Shown: piece by piece, positions 1 to 6,864 of the stretch | How the letters are laid out: each line of letters begins with the position of its first letter | Position numbering within the stretch: position 1 is the stretch's first letter | Origin: Gemmataceae bacterium | Lineage (GTDB): Bacteria > Planctomycetota > Planctomycetia > Gemmatales > Gemmataceae | Reading direction: 5' to 3' | DNA length: 7,178 nucleotides | Assembly: GCA_026418875.1 (NCBI GenBank) | Contig: JAOAAM010000122.1 | Coordinates: 1-7,178, forward strand | Notes under the pieces: generated by a model | Seen by the model: the letters and a program-made list of their open reading frames with translations, nothing else | Told to the model about the DNA's origin: nothing | The model's database searches: none | Position numbers and translations under genes: made by a program

Positions 1-1
1 G

Positions 2-604
2 AACCAGGTGGCGGCCCTCCATGTGAAGATGGCGTATTATGGTCCACGCCGACCGGCGAAACTCCCGCTCCGCATGCTCTCCACCGATATCCCGCACACC
101 CTGGCCGCGGTTCGTCAGACGGTCCTCGACCTGCGTCGCGCCGTCGCCTGGCTCGAGACTCGCCCGGAGATCGACGGGAGCAAACTGGGGATCTGCGGCA
201 CCAGCTTGGGGAGCTTTCTGGCGGCGCTGACGGCCGAATCCGAGCCGAAGCTCTCGAAGGTCGCCCTCCTCTACGGCGGCGGCGGCTTCGTCGAAGGGTA
301 TCGCGACCATCCCCGAGCCAAGCCCCTCGTCATCGCGTTGCAGATCCTGGGCATTCCCCTCGACGTCCTGAAACAGGCTTTGGCTCCTGTCGATCCCCTG
401 ACTTGTGCCGACAACCTGAAGTCACGCGACGTGCTCATCGTCGCGGCCAAACGCGACGACATCGTCCCGCCACGCATGGCCGAACTCATGTGGGAGGCTT
501 GCGGAAAACCGAAGATTGTTTGGTTCGATACCACCCACTACGGTGCCGTCTTCCACGCCGTCTCGACCTTGCGGTACGTCCTCGAACATTTTCGTTGGAA
601 TTGA
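2..604 (+). CDS. Alpha/beta hydrolase, C-terminal part (5' end outside window)
   Basis: The reading frame is open to the left edge, so the true start probably lies outside. The GTG at 8 is only the first possible start codon inside the window. Numbered from that GTG, the nucleophile elbow is G64-T-S66-L-G68 (GxSxG), preceded by a hydrophobic strand and the typical D-G-S-K-L-G-I-C lead-in. A plausible acid is Asp150 or Asp151 in 'KRDDIVPP', and the catalytic histidine is His177 in 'DTTHYG'. A complete Ser-Asp-His triad in the expected order makes this an active-looking hydrolase of the dienelactone hydrolase/prolyl-oligopeptidase-like superfamily. Substrate and exact family cannot be told. The residues before the elbow ('MAYYGPRRP', then a helix of the 'AVRQTVLDLRRAVAWL' type) resemble planctomycete hydrolases that I recall but could not check. 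An intrinsic terminator 85 nt downstream ends this transcription unit, so it is probably unrelated to the next genes. Confidence 0.85.
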   Translation, partial: NQVAALHVKMAYYGPRRPAKLPLRMLSTDIPHTLAAVRQTVLDLRRAVAWLETRPEIDGSKLGICGTSLGSFLAALTAESEPKLSKVALLYGGGGFVEGYRDHPRAKPLVIALQILGIPLDVLKQALAPVDPLTCADNLKSRDVLIVAAKRDDIVPPRMAELMWEACGKPKIVWFDTTHYGAVFHAVSTLRYVLEHFRWN

Positions 605-688
605 CGACTTCCTGTCCCGCAGTCCACTCCGGGGAAAATCTCTCGCCCCCCACTGTCGCGATCTGATGAAATCCGTATGAGTTTTCCC

Positions 689-717
689 TGAGAACCTTTG
701 GTTCTCATTCCTTTTTC
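689..717 (+). terminator. Intrinsic (Rho-independent) terminator after the hydrolase
   Basis: A perfect 8-bp stem (TGAGAACC at 689-696 pairing with GGTTCTCA at 700-707) encloses a TTT loop and is followed by a T-rich tail, TTCCTTTTTC (708-717). Position and orientation fit the end of the hydrolase transcript. It also insulates the CRTAC1-like gene, so a promoter for that gene should lie between about 710 and 748, or expression relies on readthrough. No convincing -35/-10 pair was seen there. Confidence 0.8.
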
Positions 718-748
718 ATCATGGCCGTCTCTCTCGCCCCGAACTTTC

Positions 749-754
749 GGGAGG
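749..754 (+). promoter_or_regulatory. Ribosome binding site of the CRTAC1-like selenoprotein gene
   Basis: GGGAGG lies 7 nt before the ATG at 762. It decides that start: the protein then begins with a short positively charged stretch and a hydrophobic segment, as expected for an exported or membrane-anchored protein. Confidence 0.75.
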
Positions 755-761
755 CGCGATC

Positions 762-3197
762 ATGAGCCGACGCTCGTTTCGCCCCGTGTTGTGGGTCGGC
801 AGTGTTGCCATCCTCGTGGGTGTTGGCTGGGGAACTCGGCAGTTTCTCTTCGACGAACGGACCGACGTCCCGGCGAGCGGTTCCGCAACGGCCCTGCCGA
901 TCATGTCAGAACTTCTCGATGAAGCCGAGAGAGCGTACCTCTGGGAGGTCGAGCATCACGGTCAGTTATTGAGCCAACGCGGGTTTCCGCACTTCACGGA
1001 AGCGTTGCGTCGGGCCGATGCGGATGCCTTGCTTCGTCTGCTGGCGACCGACTTCCGCGGCGGCTTCCCCCGGCAACCCGCCGTGGTCGAAACGCAAGGC
1101 GACGTCACCGGGCGACGGATCGAAGACGCCGGTCATCCACCCGAGGAACTGACAGCGGAGGCGTTTGTCGCACGGCTGTTAGAGTATCGTCGAGCTTTCA
1201 CGGACGAGCCGCGGGTTCAGCTATCCCTGGTCCGGCTGACCCCGCTTTCGCGCCAAGCTTTTGACGGGGAATGGCGGTGCAGCGTCGTGTTACGTTTCTG
1301 GGGGACTTGGGGGACCGACGCGCCGGCGGAAACAACGGTATGGATGGAGTTGAGCCACCCGCGGCCGGATAACATCACCTTCGCCCGACCCGGATGGATC
1401 CGTTCCGCCAAGATCACCCAAGTGTTGGAAACCAGCGCCCCCCGTTGGCTCCTCCGGGAAGTCGCTACCGAGCGAGGAATCCAGGTCTCCCGCCTGCACG
1501 ACAATTGGAGCAACAAAGGCAAACAACCCTCCACGGGCGGAGCCTACCTGACGGATTATGATCGAGACGGCTACGTCGATCTGCTGATCACCGACTTGAA
1601 CGGCACGCAACTCTACTCAGGACAACCCGAGGGACGTTTCGCGCCCATTGTCTCGCCGGTGAATGACGTGCTGATTACCCGTGATTATCCGGTGGCCGCT
1701 TTTGTTGATCTGGATGGCGACGGCTGGGACGATCTGATTCTGGCGCGTCGGGTCTTCCATAATCAACCCGCTCCGGGCGGAGGGCGACGCTTCGTCAACG
1801 TCACTTATCGCTCGAATCTGAACATCCCCCCCAAGGCGTCCCAAGCCGTGGTCGTCGATTATGACCGTGACGGCCGCTTGGACCTGTACATCACCTTTCC
1901 CGGAACGCCGAAAGTCGGCTCGTGGGTGACTGGGAAAAGCGGCGACGATCGGGGCAACATCCTGCTGCGAAACCGCGGCGATTGGCAGTTCGAGGATGTG
2001 ACCGAGGCCAGCGGCGTGCGCGGCGGCAATCGCTCGTGTTTCACGGCCGTTTGGTTCGACGCCAACGACGACGGCTGGCCCGACGTTCACGTGATCAACG
2101 AGTTCGGCAACGGCGTGCTGCTCGTCAATCAAGGGAACGGAACCTTCCGCGAGCATCACCTCAGCACTGAGCCGATGGATTTCGGCTCGATGGGCGCGAC
2201 CTGCGGCGACATCGACAACGACGGCCATCTCGATCTGTACATCGCCAACATGTACTCCAAGGCTGGGACTCGAGTTCTCGGCAACCTTCGGCCGGATGCG
2301 TATCCGCCGGAGGTGATGGCCAAGATGCGGCGATTCGTGACCGGCAGCCAACTGTGGCGGAATCGCGGCGGCTTGCAATTCGAGCCGAAGGGCGAGGCCT
2401 GGCGCGTCCATGCCGTCGGCTGGGCCTATGGGCCGGCAATGGTCGATCTGGATAACGACGGCTACTTGGACATCTACGCCACCGCGGGATTCATCAGTCA
2501 GGACCGCAGCGAGCCGGATGGCTGAAACTGCGTCTGGTTGGCTGTCGTGTCACAGCCGTATGACCGCACTTGTTGCGTGCCTGCCCCGGGAAAACTCGAT
2601 CGATCCCTAAAAGAGTTCTGGGTTCAAAACCCCTGGGACATCGTGGCCCACGGCCATAATCTCAGCAGTTTCGAGCGGAACCGGGTCTACCTGAACGTTC
2701 GGGGCAACCAATTCATGGAGATCAGCCACCTGACTCGGGCTGACAGCGATGGCGACGGCCGTGCTGCGGTTGCTGCCGATTTCCGCAACAACGGACGGAT
2801 GGATTTGCTGGTACGGCAAGTCGGCGGCGGGCCGTTGCTCCTGTTCGAAAACGACTTCCCAGCGAAGAACTATTTGAAGGTGACTCTGCGGGGCCGACCC
2901 GAGTTGGGCCGGGTGCCAACCAGTAACCGACAAGGGATCGGTGCCCGATTGATCGCCGAGGCGGGCGGCCGGCGGATCATCCGTGAGATGATGCCGCTGA
3001 ATAGCTTCAATTCGCAGTCGCCGTGCATCGCCCATTTCGGCTTGGGCGACGCCGATCGAGTGGACCGATTGACCATCCGTTGGCCTTCGGGGCGGGAGCA
3101 GCTAGTATCGTCGATACCGGCCAACGGCCATGTCGTGGTGACGGAAGGGGCCGCCGAATTCGAGGTCGTCGAGCCGGGGCGAATCATTCCGCCATGA
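762..3197 (+). CDS. CRTAC1-like FG-GAP/VCBS and ASPIC/UnbV protein, predicted selenoprotein (in-frame TGA = Sec588)
   Basis: The reading frame gives 811 residues if TGA 2523-2525 is decoded as selenocysteine. Residues about 9-28 form one hydrophobic segment after M-S-R-R, so the protein is probably exported and membrane-anchored. Residues about 55-240 are a planctomycete-type N-terminal region ('YLWEVEHHG', 'ALRRADADALLRLL'). FG-GAP/VCBS repeats with DxDxDG-type calcium-binding loops follow, starting near D265, D316, D366, D433, D483, D562 and D661. The ASPIC/UnbV domain (PF07593 type) covers about 703-796, with 'NRQGIGAR' and 'HFGLGD'. The TGA falls between repeats six and seven, in D-G-U588-N-C590-V-W, and the region after it also carries C604-C605. 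Both halves are in one frame, and the C-terminal domain is complete and intact, so a frameshift is excluded and recent pseudogenisation is unlikely. In Cys-containing relatives I recall a 'DLCSFFWRQVV' segment, which would place Cys at the TGA position. That is memory, not a search. The biochemical role is unknown; the family is thought to be a beta-propeller involved in binding or adhesion. Confidence 0.88.
2523..2525 (+). other. In-frame TGA predicted to encode selenocysteine (residue 588)
   Basis: The codons around it read GAT GGC TGA AAC TGC GTC TGG, giving D-G-U-N-C-V-W. The downstream frame stays open for 223 codons and carries recognisable domains. No ribosome binding site or credible start follows: the nearest in-frame candidates are TTG 2538, GTG 2547 and a late ATG at 2715, which would cut the conserved segment. 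Sec next to a Cys two residues later (U-x-C) is typical of redox-active selenoprotein motifs. The alternative is a nonsense mutation or sequencing error. Confidence 0.82.
2536..2565 (+). promoter_or_regulatory. Bacterial SECIS-like hairpin downstream of the TGA
   Basis: The upper stem is GGCTGT (2540-2545) paired perfectly with ACAGCC (2552-2557). The apical loop is CGTGTC (2546-2551) with G at its second position. The lower stem is GGTT (2536-2539) paired with GACC (2562-2565), including one G-T wobble, and there is a 4-nt bulge GTAT on the 3' side. Exactly 20 nt separate the TGA from the loop. Published bacterial SECIS models ask for a small apical loop with G among its first two bases, a stem of at least about 4 bp, and about 16-37 nt between UGA and loop; all are met. 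SelB would be the binding partner. It was found by eye, without energy calculation. Confidence 0.72.
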
Positions 3198-3224
3198 CCT
3201 TCTCGCCGCGGTGTGAGCCGGCAC

Positions 3225-4751
3225 ATGACTTGCGAAGCGACCGCCTACGACGACTTCCCCTATCCTGGCTCCGTCTATCCTCAAACCCATCCGAATCGGT
3301 TGGCCGTCATCGCGGAGTTGCTCGGCATGACCCCGGCCCCGCCGGATCGCTGCCGGGTTTTGGAAGTCGGTTGCGGCGATGGGATCAACTTGATCGCCCT
3401 GGGTTGTATTTTCCCCGGAATTCAAGCCGAGGGTTTCGACCTCGCGTCGTCGGCCATCGCGCATGGTCAACGCCTGATCGACGAATTGGGCTTGACCAAC
3501 GTACGCTTGCGCCCGGCCGACTTGATGGAGTATGAACCGGAGGGTTTGTTTGACTACATCATCGCGCATGGCTTTTTCTCCTGGGTCCCCGAGCCGGTAC
3601 GGGAGCGGCTGCTCCGCCTGTGTCGGCAAGCACTGGCACCGCAGGGTGTCGCTTTCGTCAGCTACAACGCCCTGCCCGGGTTCCACGCCCGACGCCTGGT
3701 CCGGGATGCCTTGAAGTTCCACGCGGGGCATTTCCCCGATCCGCGAACCAAGATCCAACAAGCACAGGCCATGCTGTCGTTGCTTTTGTCTCGGCGCAGC
3801 GACGACGAGTACGCCGCCTTGCTCCGCAAGGAAGCCGAGTGGATCGTCAATCGAGACAATCAAGCCGTCCTGCTGCATGACGATCTGGCGGAGATCAACG
3901 AGCCTTACTACGTCAGGGATTTCGTGGCGAAGGCCCAACAACACGGTTTGCAGTTCCTCGCTGAGGCGGACTTCCATGAGATGAACGAGTCGGTCTTCCC
4001 GGAGTCGATCGCTCGGCTGCTGCGACCCATGAACCTGTTATTGCGCGAGCAGTATTCAGACTTTCTTAAGTGCCGCCGCTTCCGCCAGACGCTCCTGGCT
4101 CGCAGCGAGGTAGAGCTTGAGCGCGACATTCCGCCGCACCGAGTCAAGACCAAGCTCATCGCGGCCCAAGTGTCGCCCCGATCCGAGTCGGTCTGCCTTG
4201 ACCCCGGCGTGGTGGAGGGATTTGTCGGGAGGAACGGCGCGGCGATGCAGGTCGATCACCCGTTGACCAAAGCCGCTTTGCTCATCCTCCGCGATCACTG
4301 GCCCCGTCCCCTGACCTTCGACGAACTTGTTGCTGCCGCGGCGGATTGTCTGCCGCCACATCTTGCCCCCGACGAAGCATCTCAGGAAGGTCTGGCCGAG
4401 ATCCTGTTGCACGGCTTTCGCTCGGGGCTGATCGAGTTGCACAAGGTGCGGGGCGATTGGTCCATCGTGCCGAGCGAGCGCCCAGCCGCTTCGCCGTTGG
4501 TCCGGTCGATGTTGCGGCGGGGTGATTATCAGGTGGCGTCGCTGCGGCCCGCCAATGTCCGAGTCGACTCGCCGTTCAAGCGGCAACTGCTATTGCTATT
4601 GGACGGCCGTCTTGACCGCCCCGCCCTCGCGCGTGAACTGGCCGACCGCCTCGAACGGCGGGAACTGTCGCTTCCTCCAGATGCCCCGCCTTTGCCGCAA
4701 TTGATCGAAACCGCGTTGAACCAAGCCGCCCGTGAGGCTCTGTTGAGGTGA
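3225..4751 (+). CDS. Class I SAM-dependent methyltransferase with regulatory domain (PKMT-like)
   Basis: From ATG 3225 the protein has 508 residues. It opens with 'YDDFPYPGSVYPQTHPNRL', the N-terminal signature of the methyltransferase/MethyTransf_Reg family. Motif I is V45-L-E-V-G-C-G-D-G53, the SAM-ribose acidic residue is probably Asp72 ('GFDLASSAI'), and 'DYIIAHGFFSWVP' (110-122) is the family's motif around strand 4. Residues about 205-300 ('LLHDDLAEINEPYYVRDFVAKA') are the regulatory domain (PF10119 type), followed by a C-terminal region like the winged-helix part of bacterial protein-lysine methyltransferases. It probably methylates a protein, but the target is unknown. GTG 3213 is an alternative start adding four residues; neither start has a strong ribosome binding site. 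It begins 27 nt after the selenoprotein stop and ends 6 nt before the next gene, so the three are probably co-transcribed. Confidence 0.9.
   Translation: MTCEATAYDDFPYPGSVYPQTHPNRLAVIAELLGMTPAPPDRCRVLEVGCGDGINLIALGCIFPGIQAEGFDLASSAIAHGQRLIDELGLTNVRLRPADLMEYEPEGLFDYIIAHGFFSWVPEPVRERLLRLCRQALAPQGVAFVSYNALPGFHARRLVRDALKFHAGHFPDPRTKIQQAQAMLSLLLSRRSDDEYAALLRKEAEWIVNRDNQAVLLHDDLAEINEPYYVRDFVAKAQQHGLQFLAEADFHEMNESVFPESIARLLRPMNLLLREQYSDFLKCRRFRQTLLARSEVELERDIPPHRVKTKLIAAQVSPRSESVCLDPGVVEGFVGRNGAAMQVDHPLTKAALLILRDHWPRPLTFDELVAAAADCLPPHLAPDEASQEGLAEILLHGFRSGLIELHKVRGDWSIVPSERPAASPLVRSMLRRGDYQVASLRPANVRVDSPFKRQLLLLLDGRLDRPALARELADRLERRELSLPPDAPPLPQLIETALNQAAREALLR
4745..4751 (+). promoter_or_regulatory. 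Ribosome binding site overlapping the methyltransferase stop codon
   Basis: GAGGTGA, an extended Shine-Dalgarno match, ends in the TGA stop of the methyltransferase and lies 6 nt before ATG 4758. It fixes the next start and argues that translation of the two genes is coupled. It also marks this TGA as a true stop rather than a Sec codon. Confidence 0.8.
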
Positions 4752-4757
4752 CGCCCC

Positions 4758-5945
4758 ATGAAAAAAATCGTCGCCGCCATCGTGACGGTCTATCACAAGT
4801 GGTCACATGCGGATGTGATCGTCGGCAAAATTCTCGAGGGGTATCATCACGACGGCCAAAAGTACCCCGAGTTAGAACTGGCCGCGATGTACGTGGATCA
4901 ATTCCCGCCGAACGACCTGAGCCGCGATCTGGCGAAGAAGTTCGGCTTCAAAATCTACCCCACCATCGCCGACGCTGTCTGCCGCGGGACCGATCGTCTT
5001 GCCGTGGATGGCGTGTTGTGCATCGGCGAGCATGGCGACTACCCGAAAAATGAGCGCGGGCAGATCCTTTATCCGCGGCGGCGAATGTTTGCCGAAGTGT
5101 GCGACGTGTTCGAGAAGTCGAAACGCAGCGTGCCGGTCTTCAACGACAAACATCTGTCGGCCAAGTGGGAGGATGCCGAGTGGATGTATCGCCGGGCCAG
5201 GGACTTGTTCGTGCCGCTGATCGCGGGTTCATCGCTGGTGGTGACGTGGCGTCGGCCCGATTTGACCCTGCCGAAGGACAGCGAACTTCTCGACGCCGTG
5301 CAAGTCGGCTATGGGCCGTTCGAGGGGTATGGCTTTCACGCTTTGGAGGCGTTGCAATGCATGGTCGAGCGTCGGCGAGGAGGGGAGAGCGGGGTGCGGG
5401 CCGTCACCTGCCTGACCGGCGAGGCGATGTGGCAGGCGCTGGACCGCGGCGAGTGGTCTAAGGAACTTCTGGAAGCCGCGCTGGCCAAGGTACCGGCCCA
5501 TGCCGACGGCGATTACCGCCGACTCACCGCGCAAGCGGAAGACGCCGGGGTCATCCAGATCGAATACACCGACGGCTTCAAAGCGGCCGTCGCCATGATG
5601 AATGGTTGGGCCTACGAAGGCGATGGCGGAGCCTTCACTTTCGCCTGTCGACGGAAAAACCAGCCCATCGAGTCGACGCACTTTTACTTGCAGCAGCCCG
5701 ATCCGTTCGCCCATTTCGCCGAGCAACTGCGAGCGATCGAGCACACCATCCGCACGAACCACCCAGCGTATCCGGTGGAGCGTACCTTGCTGACCACGGG
5801 CATTCTGGAGGCGGCAATGATCAGCCGGGCTGAGAAAAATCGTCGCATCGAGACGCCGCACCTGGCGACAATCCGCTACGCCCCCCGTGACTGGCCGCAC
5901 GCGACCGGCGATCCGCCTCGACCGATGCCCCGGGCGATGCCCTGA
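4758..5945 (+). CDS. Uncharacterised Gfo/Idh/MocA-like family protein
   Basis: This 395-residue protein starts M-K-K-I-V behind a strong ribosome binding site. I recognise a family common in planctomycetes and acidobacteria, often labelled Gfo/Idh/MocA-like or hypothetical. Visible conserved blocks are 'AAIVTVYHKWSHADVIV' (6-22), 'YVDQFPPNDLSRDLAKKFG' (45-63), 'AVDGVLCIGEHGDYPKN' (82-98), 'VPVFNDKHLS' (125-134), and 'GYGFHALEALQCMVERRRGG' near the middle. The layout of an N-terminal alpha/beta part followed by a beta-rich C-terminal part recalls oxidoreductases of that superfamily, and 'VDGVLCIGEHG' sits where the dinucleotide-binding fold would end. However, the classic N-terminal GxGxxG is absent, so NAD(P) use is uncertain and no reaction is assigned. 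It is the last gene of the presumed three-gene unit. Its last codons (R-A-M-P-stop) lie in a sequence repeated near 6873-6896. Confidence 0.85.
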   Translation: MKKIVAAIVTVYHKWSHADVIVGKILEGYHHDGQKYPELELAAMYVDQFPPNDLSRDLAKKFGFKIYPTIADAVCRGTDRLAVDGVLCIGEHGDYPKNERGQILYPRRRMFAEVCDVFEKSKRSVPVFNDKHLSAKWEDAEWMYRRARDLFVPLIAGSSLVVTWRRPDLTLPKDSELLDAVQVGYGPFEGYGFHALEALQCMVERRRGGESGVRAVTCLTGEAMWQALDRGEWSKELLEAALAKVPAHADGDYRRLTAQAEDAGVIQIEYTDGFKAAVAMMNGWAYEGDGGAFTFACRRKNQPIESTHFYLQQPDPFAHFAEQLRAIEHTIRTNHPAYPVERTLLTTGILEAAMISRAEKNRRIETPHLATIRYAPRDWPHATGDPPRPMPRAMP

Positions 5946-5975
5946 CCCATGCCTAGGCCGCAACCGGAATGAGGG
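5911..5975 (+). repeat. Direct repeat, copy 1 (left flank of the toxin-antitoxin cassette)
   Basis: The core at 5931-5954 is identical over 24 nt to 6873-6896. It is preceded in both copies by ATCCGCCTCG and followed, after 10 or 11 unlike bases, by CGGAATGAGGG. Copy 1 carries 12 extra bases before the core, a small tandem duplication of the CGATGCCC unit. This copy includes the last codons and stop of the oxidoreductase-like gene. Confidence 0.85.
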
Positions 5976-6027
5976 ACCTCGACGATTCCCTTTTTGGGGC
6001 TGACTCAAAGTCTGCACCGAACCTTTC

Positions 6028-6067
6028 GCTCTCGCGGCCCGATCAGCGAACCGAGAACAGCGAGAGC
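6028..6067. repeat. Inverted repeat downstream of the toxin gene
   Basis: GCTCTCGC (6028-6035) and GCGAGAGC (6060-6067) are perfect 8-base complements around a 24-nt loop. They lie 25 nt beyond the toxin stop, between two converging genes. There is no T-run on either strand, so an intrinsic terminator is not established; a transcript-end hairpin is possible. The rest of 5976-6091 shows nothing recognisable. Confidence 0.4.
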
Positions 6068-6091
6068 AGGGCCCGTCGGCGGCTCCGTGGT

Positions 6092-6499
6092 TCAAACAAG
6101 CCACTCTATGGTCATCAACCCGCATCGGGCGACTTGGACATCGTGGGTGACAAACAGCCCGCAACCGTGGTGGATGGCAGCCGCCAAGTGAAGGCAATCG
6201 GGAACTTTTAATTGAAAGTTGGAGGCGGCACGAAGCTGGGCCGCCCGTTCACAGACCTCGGAGGTCAGCGGGAGGGTGCGTACCTCCGGGTCGTTGAAGA
6301 ACGCTACATAATCAGCGATCAGAGCAATGTCGGAGCGGGCGTAAGGTGCAGCAAGGCACTCGGTCCGGACCAAATCGCTGACCGCGACGTGGTGGCCTTG
6401 AGAGCGCCATTCCACGAGTCGCTGCGTGATCTTTGGTCCCCAAATAGGATGTTGTTCGACGAAATAGATGGTGCAATCTGCATCGAGGCAGATCATCAT
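6092..6499 (-). CDS. PIN-domain ribonuclease toxin (VapC type)
   Basis: The protein has 135 residues, the usual PIN toxin length. The acidic residues expected to hold metal in the active site are present in order: Asp6 in 'ICLDAD', Glu47 in 'RTECL', Asp101 in 'VPDCLHLAAA' and Asp120 in 'THD'. PIN toxins of this class cut RNA, often tRNA or rRNA, when freed from their antitoxin. The start at 6499 (or ATG 6496 directly after it) follows a good ribosome binding site, GGAGG, read from the complement of 6506-6510. The start overlaps the antitoxin stop by 4 nt (ATGA), the standard layout of such operons. All four catalytic acids are kept, so the toxin looks functional. The RNA target cannot be predicted. 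Confidence 0.88.
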   Translation of the reverse strand: MMICLDADCTIYFVEQHPIWGPKITQRLVEWRSQGHHVAVSDLVRTECLAAPYARSDIALIADYVAFFNDPEVRTLPLTSEVCERAAQLRAASNFQLKVPDCLHLAAAIHHGCGLFVTHDVQVARCGLMTIEWLV

Positions 6500-6822
6500 T
6501 CCGGACCTCCAACAGTAGGATCGGAGGTCGAAGCAGCCCTTCCCTGTGACTTCTCGAGCTGGTCAAGACGTTCCTCCCATTCCTCTCCGACTTTGCGCCG
6601 TTCGTATTCGACCTCTTCTACCGATCGTGGAACGTGTCCCCGATGCCGCTGGCCGGCCCATATCGCCTGCATTCGTTGCCAGAACGGGTCGTTCTCCGGT
6701 AGGCACGGCAACGGCGTGACGATCACTTGAACAGGACCGGGCGGCAAATCAAGACGCTCATCGAGGTGAAGAGTGCCGTCCGGTTGTATCGTCCCGCGCA
6801 CGACGGCTTCGCTTCGCACCAT
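6496..6822 (-). CDS. Antitoxin partner of the PIN toxin
   Basis: A 108-residue protein directly upstream of the toxin and overlapping it by ATGA. Residues about 5-37 form a beta-rich segment of the pattern 'VRGTIQPDGTLHLDERLDL' followed by 'PPGPVQVIVTPLP', resembling the N-terminal part of AF2212-like/DUF104-type antitoxins and of related cyanobacterial and planctomycete proteins found before PIN genes. Residues about 40-95 are rich in charged residues and probably helical ('RSVEEVEYERRKVGEEWEE'), suited to wrap the toxin. The tail is low in structure. No clear DNA-binding fold of the AbrB, RHH or HTH kind is seen, so self-regulation of the operon is uncertain. The ribosome binding site (complement of about 6829-6835, AGCAGGG) is weak. 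Identification rests mainly on position next to the PIN gene. Confidence 0.75.
   Translation of the reverse strand: MVRSEAVVRGTIQPDGTLHLDERLDLPPGPVQVIVTPLPCLPENDPFWQRMQAIWAGQRHRGHVPRSVEEVEYERRKVGEEWEERLDQLEKSQGRAASTSDPTVGGPE
6506..6510 (-). promoter_or_regulatory. Ribosome binding site of the PIN toxin inside the antitoxin gene
   Basis: The complement reads GGAGG, 6 nt before ATG 6499 (9 nt before ATG 6496). It lies inside the antitoxin 3' end, so toxin translation can be coupled to that of the antitoxin. Confidence 0.7.
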
Positions 6823-6864
6823 ATTTCAACCCTGCTCACACGGAGTGACTTGACGCAGTCTCGA

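Noticed and set aside
639..740. 11-nt repeat TCTCTCGCCCC at 639-649 and 730-740
   Set aside because: It is short and low in complexity, and no regulator or symmetry supports an operator.
1617..2411. 264-codon open frame on the - strand
   Set aside because: It lies opposite the FG-GAP repeats, and its composition is the antisense of repeated DxDxDG codons, with no recognisable domain.
2538..3197. Separate 219-residue gene starting at TTG 2538
   Set aside because: It is in the same frame as the upstream gene, has no ribosome binding site, and starts inside conserved sequence. It is the C-terminal part of the selenoprotein.
762..3197. Pseudogene split by a nonsense mutation
   Set aside because: No other stop or frameshift occurs, the domain after the TGA is intact, and a SECIS-like hairpin follows. 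It is not fully excluded without genome-wide Sec genes.
3195..4751. TGA at 3195 and TGA at 4749 as further Sec codons (the three genes happen to share one frame)
   Set aside because: Both lie at natural domain ends and are followed by recognised protein starts. The hairpin after 3195 is short and too close to the TGA, and 4749 is part of a ribosome binding site.
5969..6211. 80-codon open frame on the + strand
   Set aside because: It partly lies in the repeat and overlaps the toxin 3' end, with no ribosome binding site and no recognisable sequence.
6212..6730. 172-codon open frame on the + strand
   Set aside because: It is antisense to the PIN toxin and antitoxin, which have clear family signatures, overlap and a ribosome binding site.
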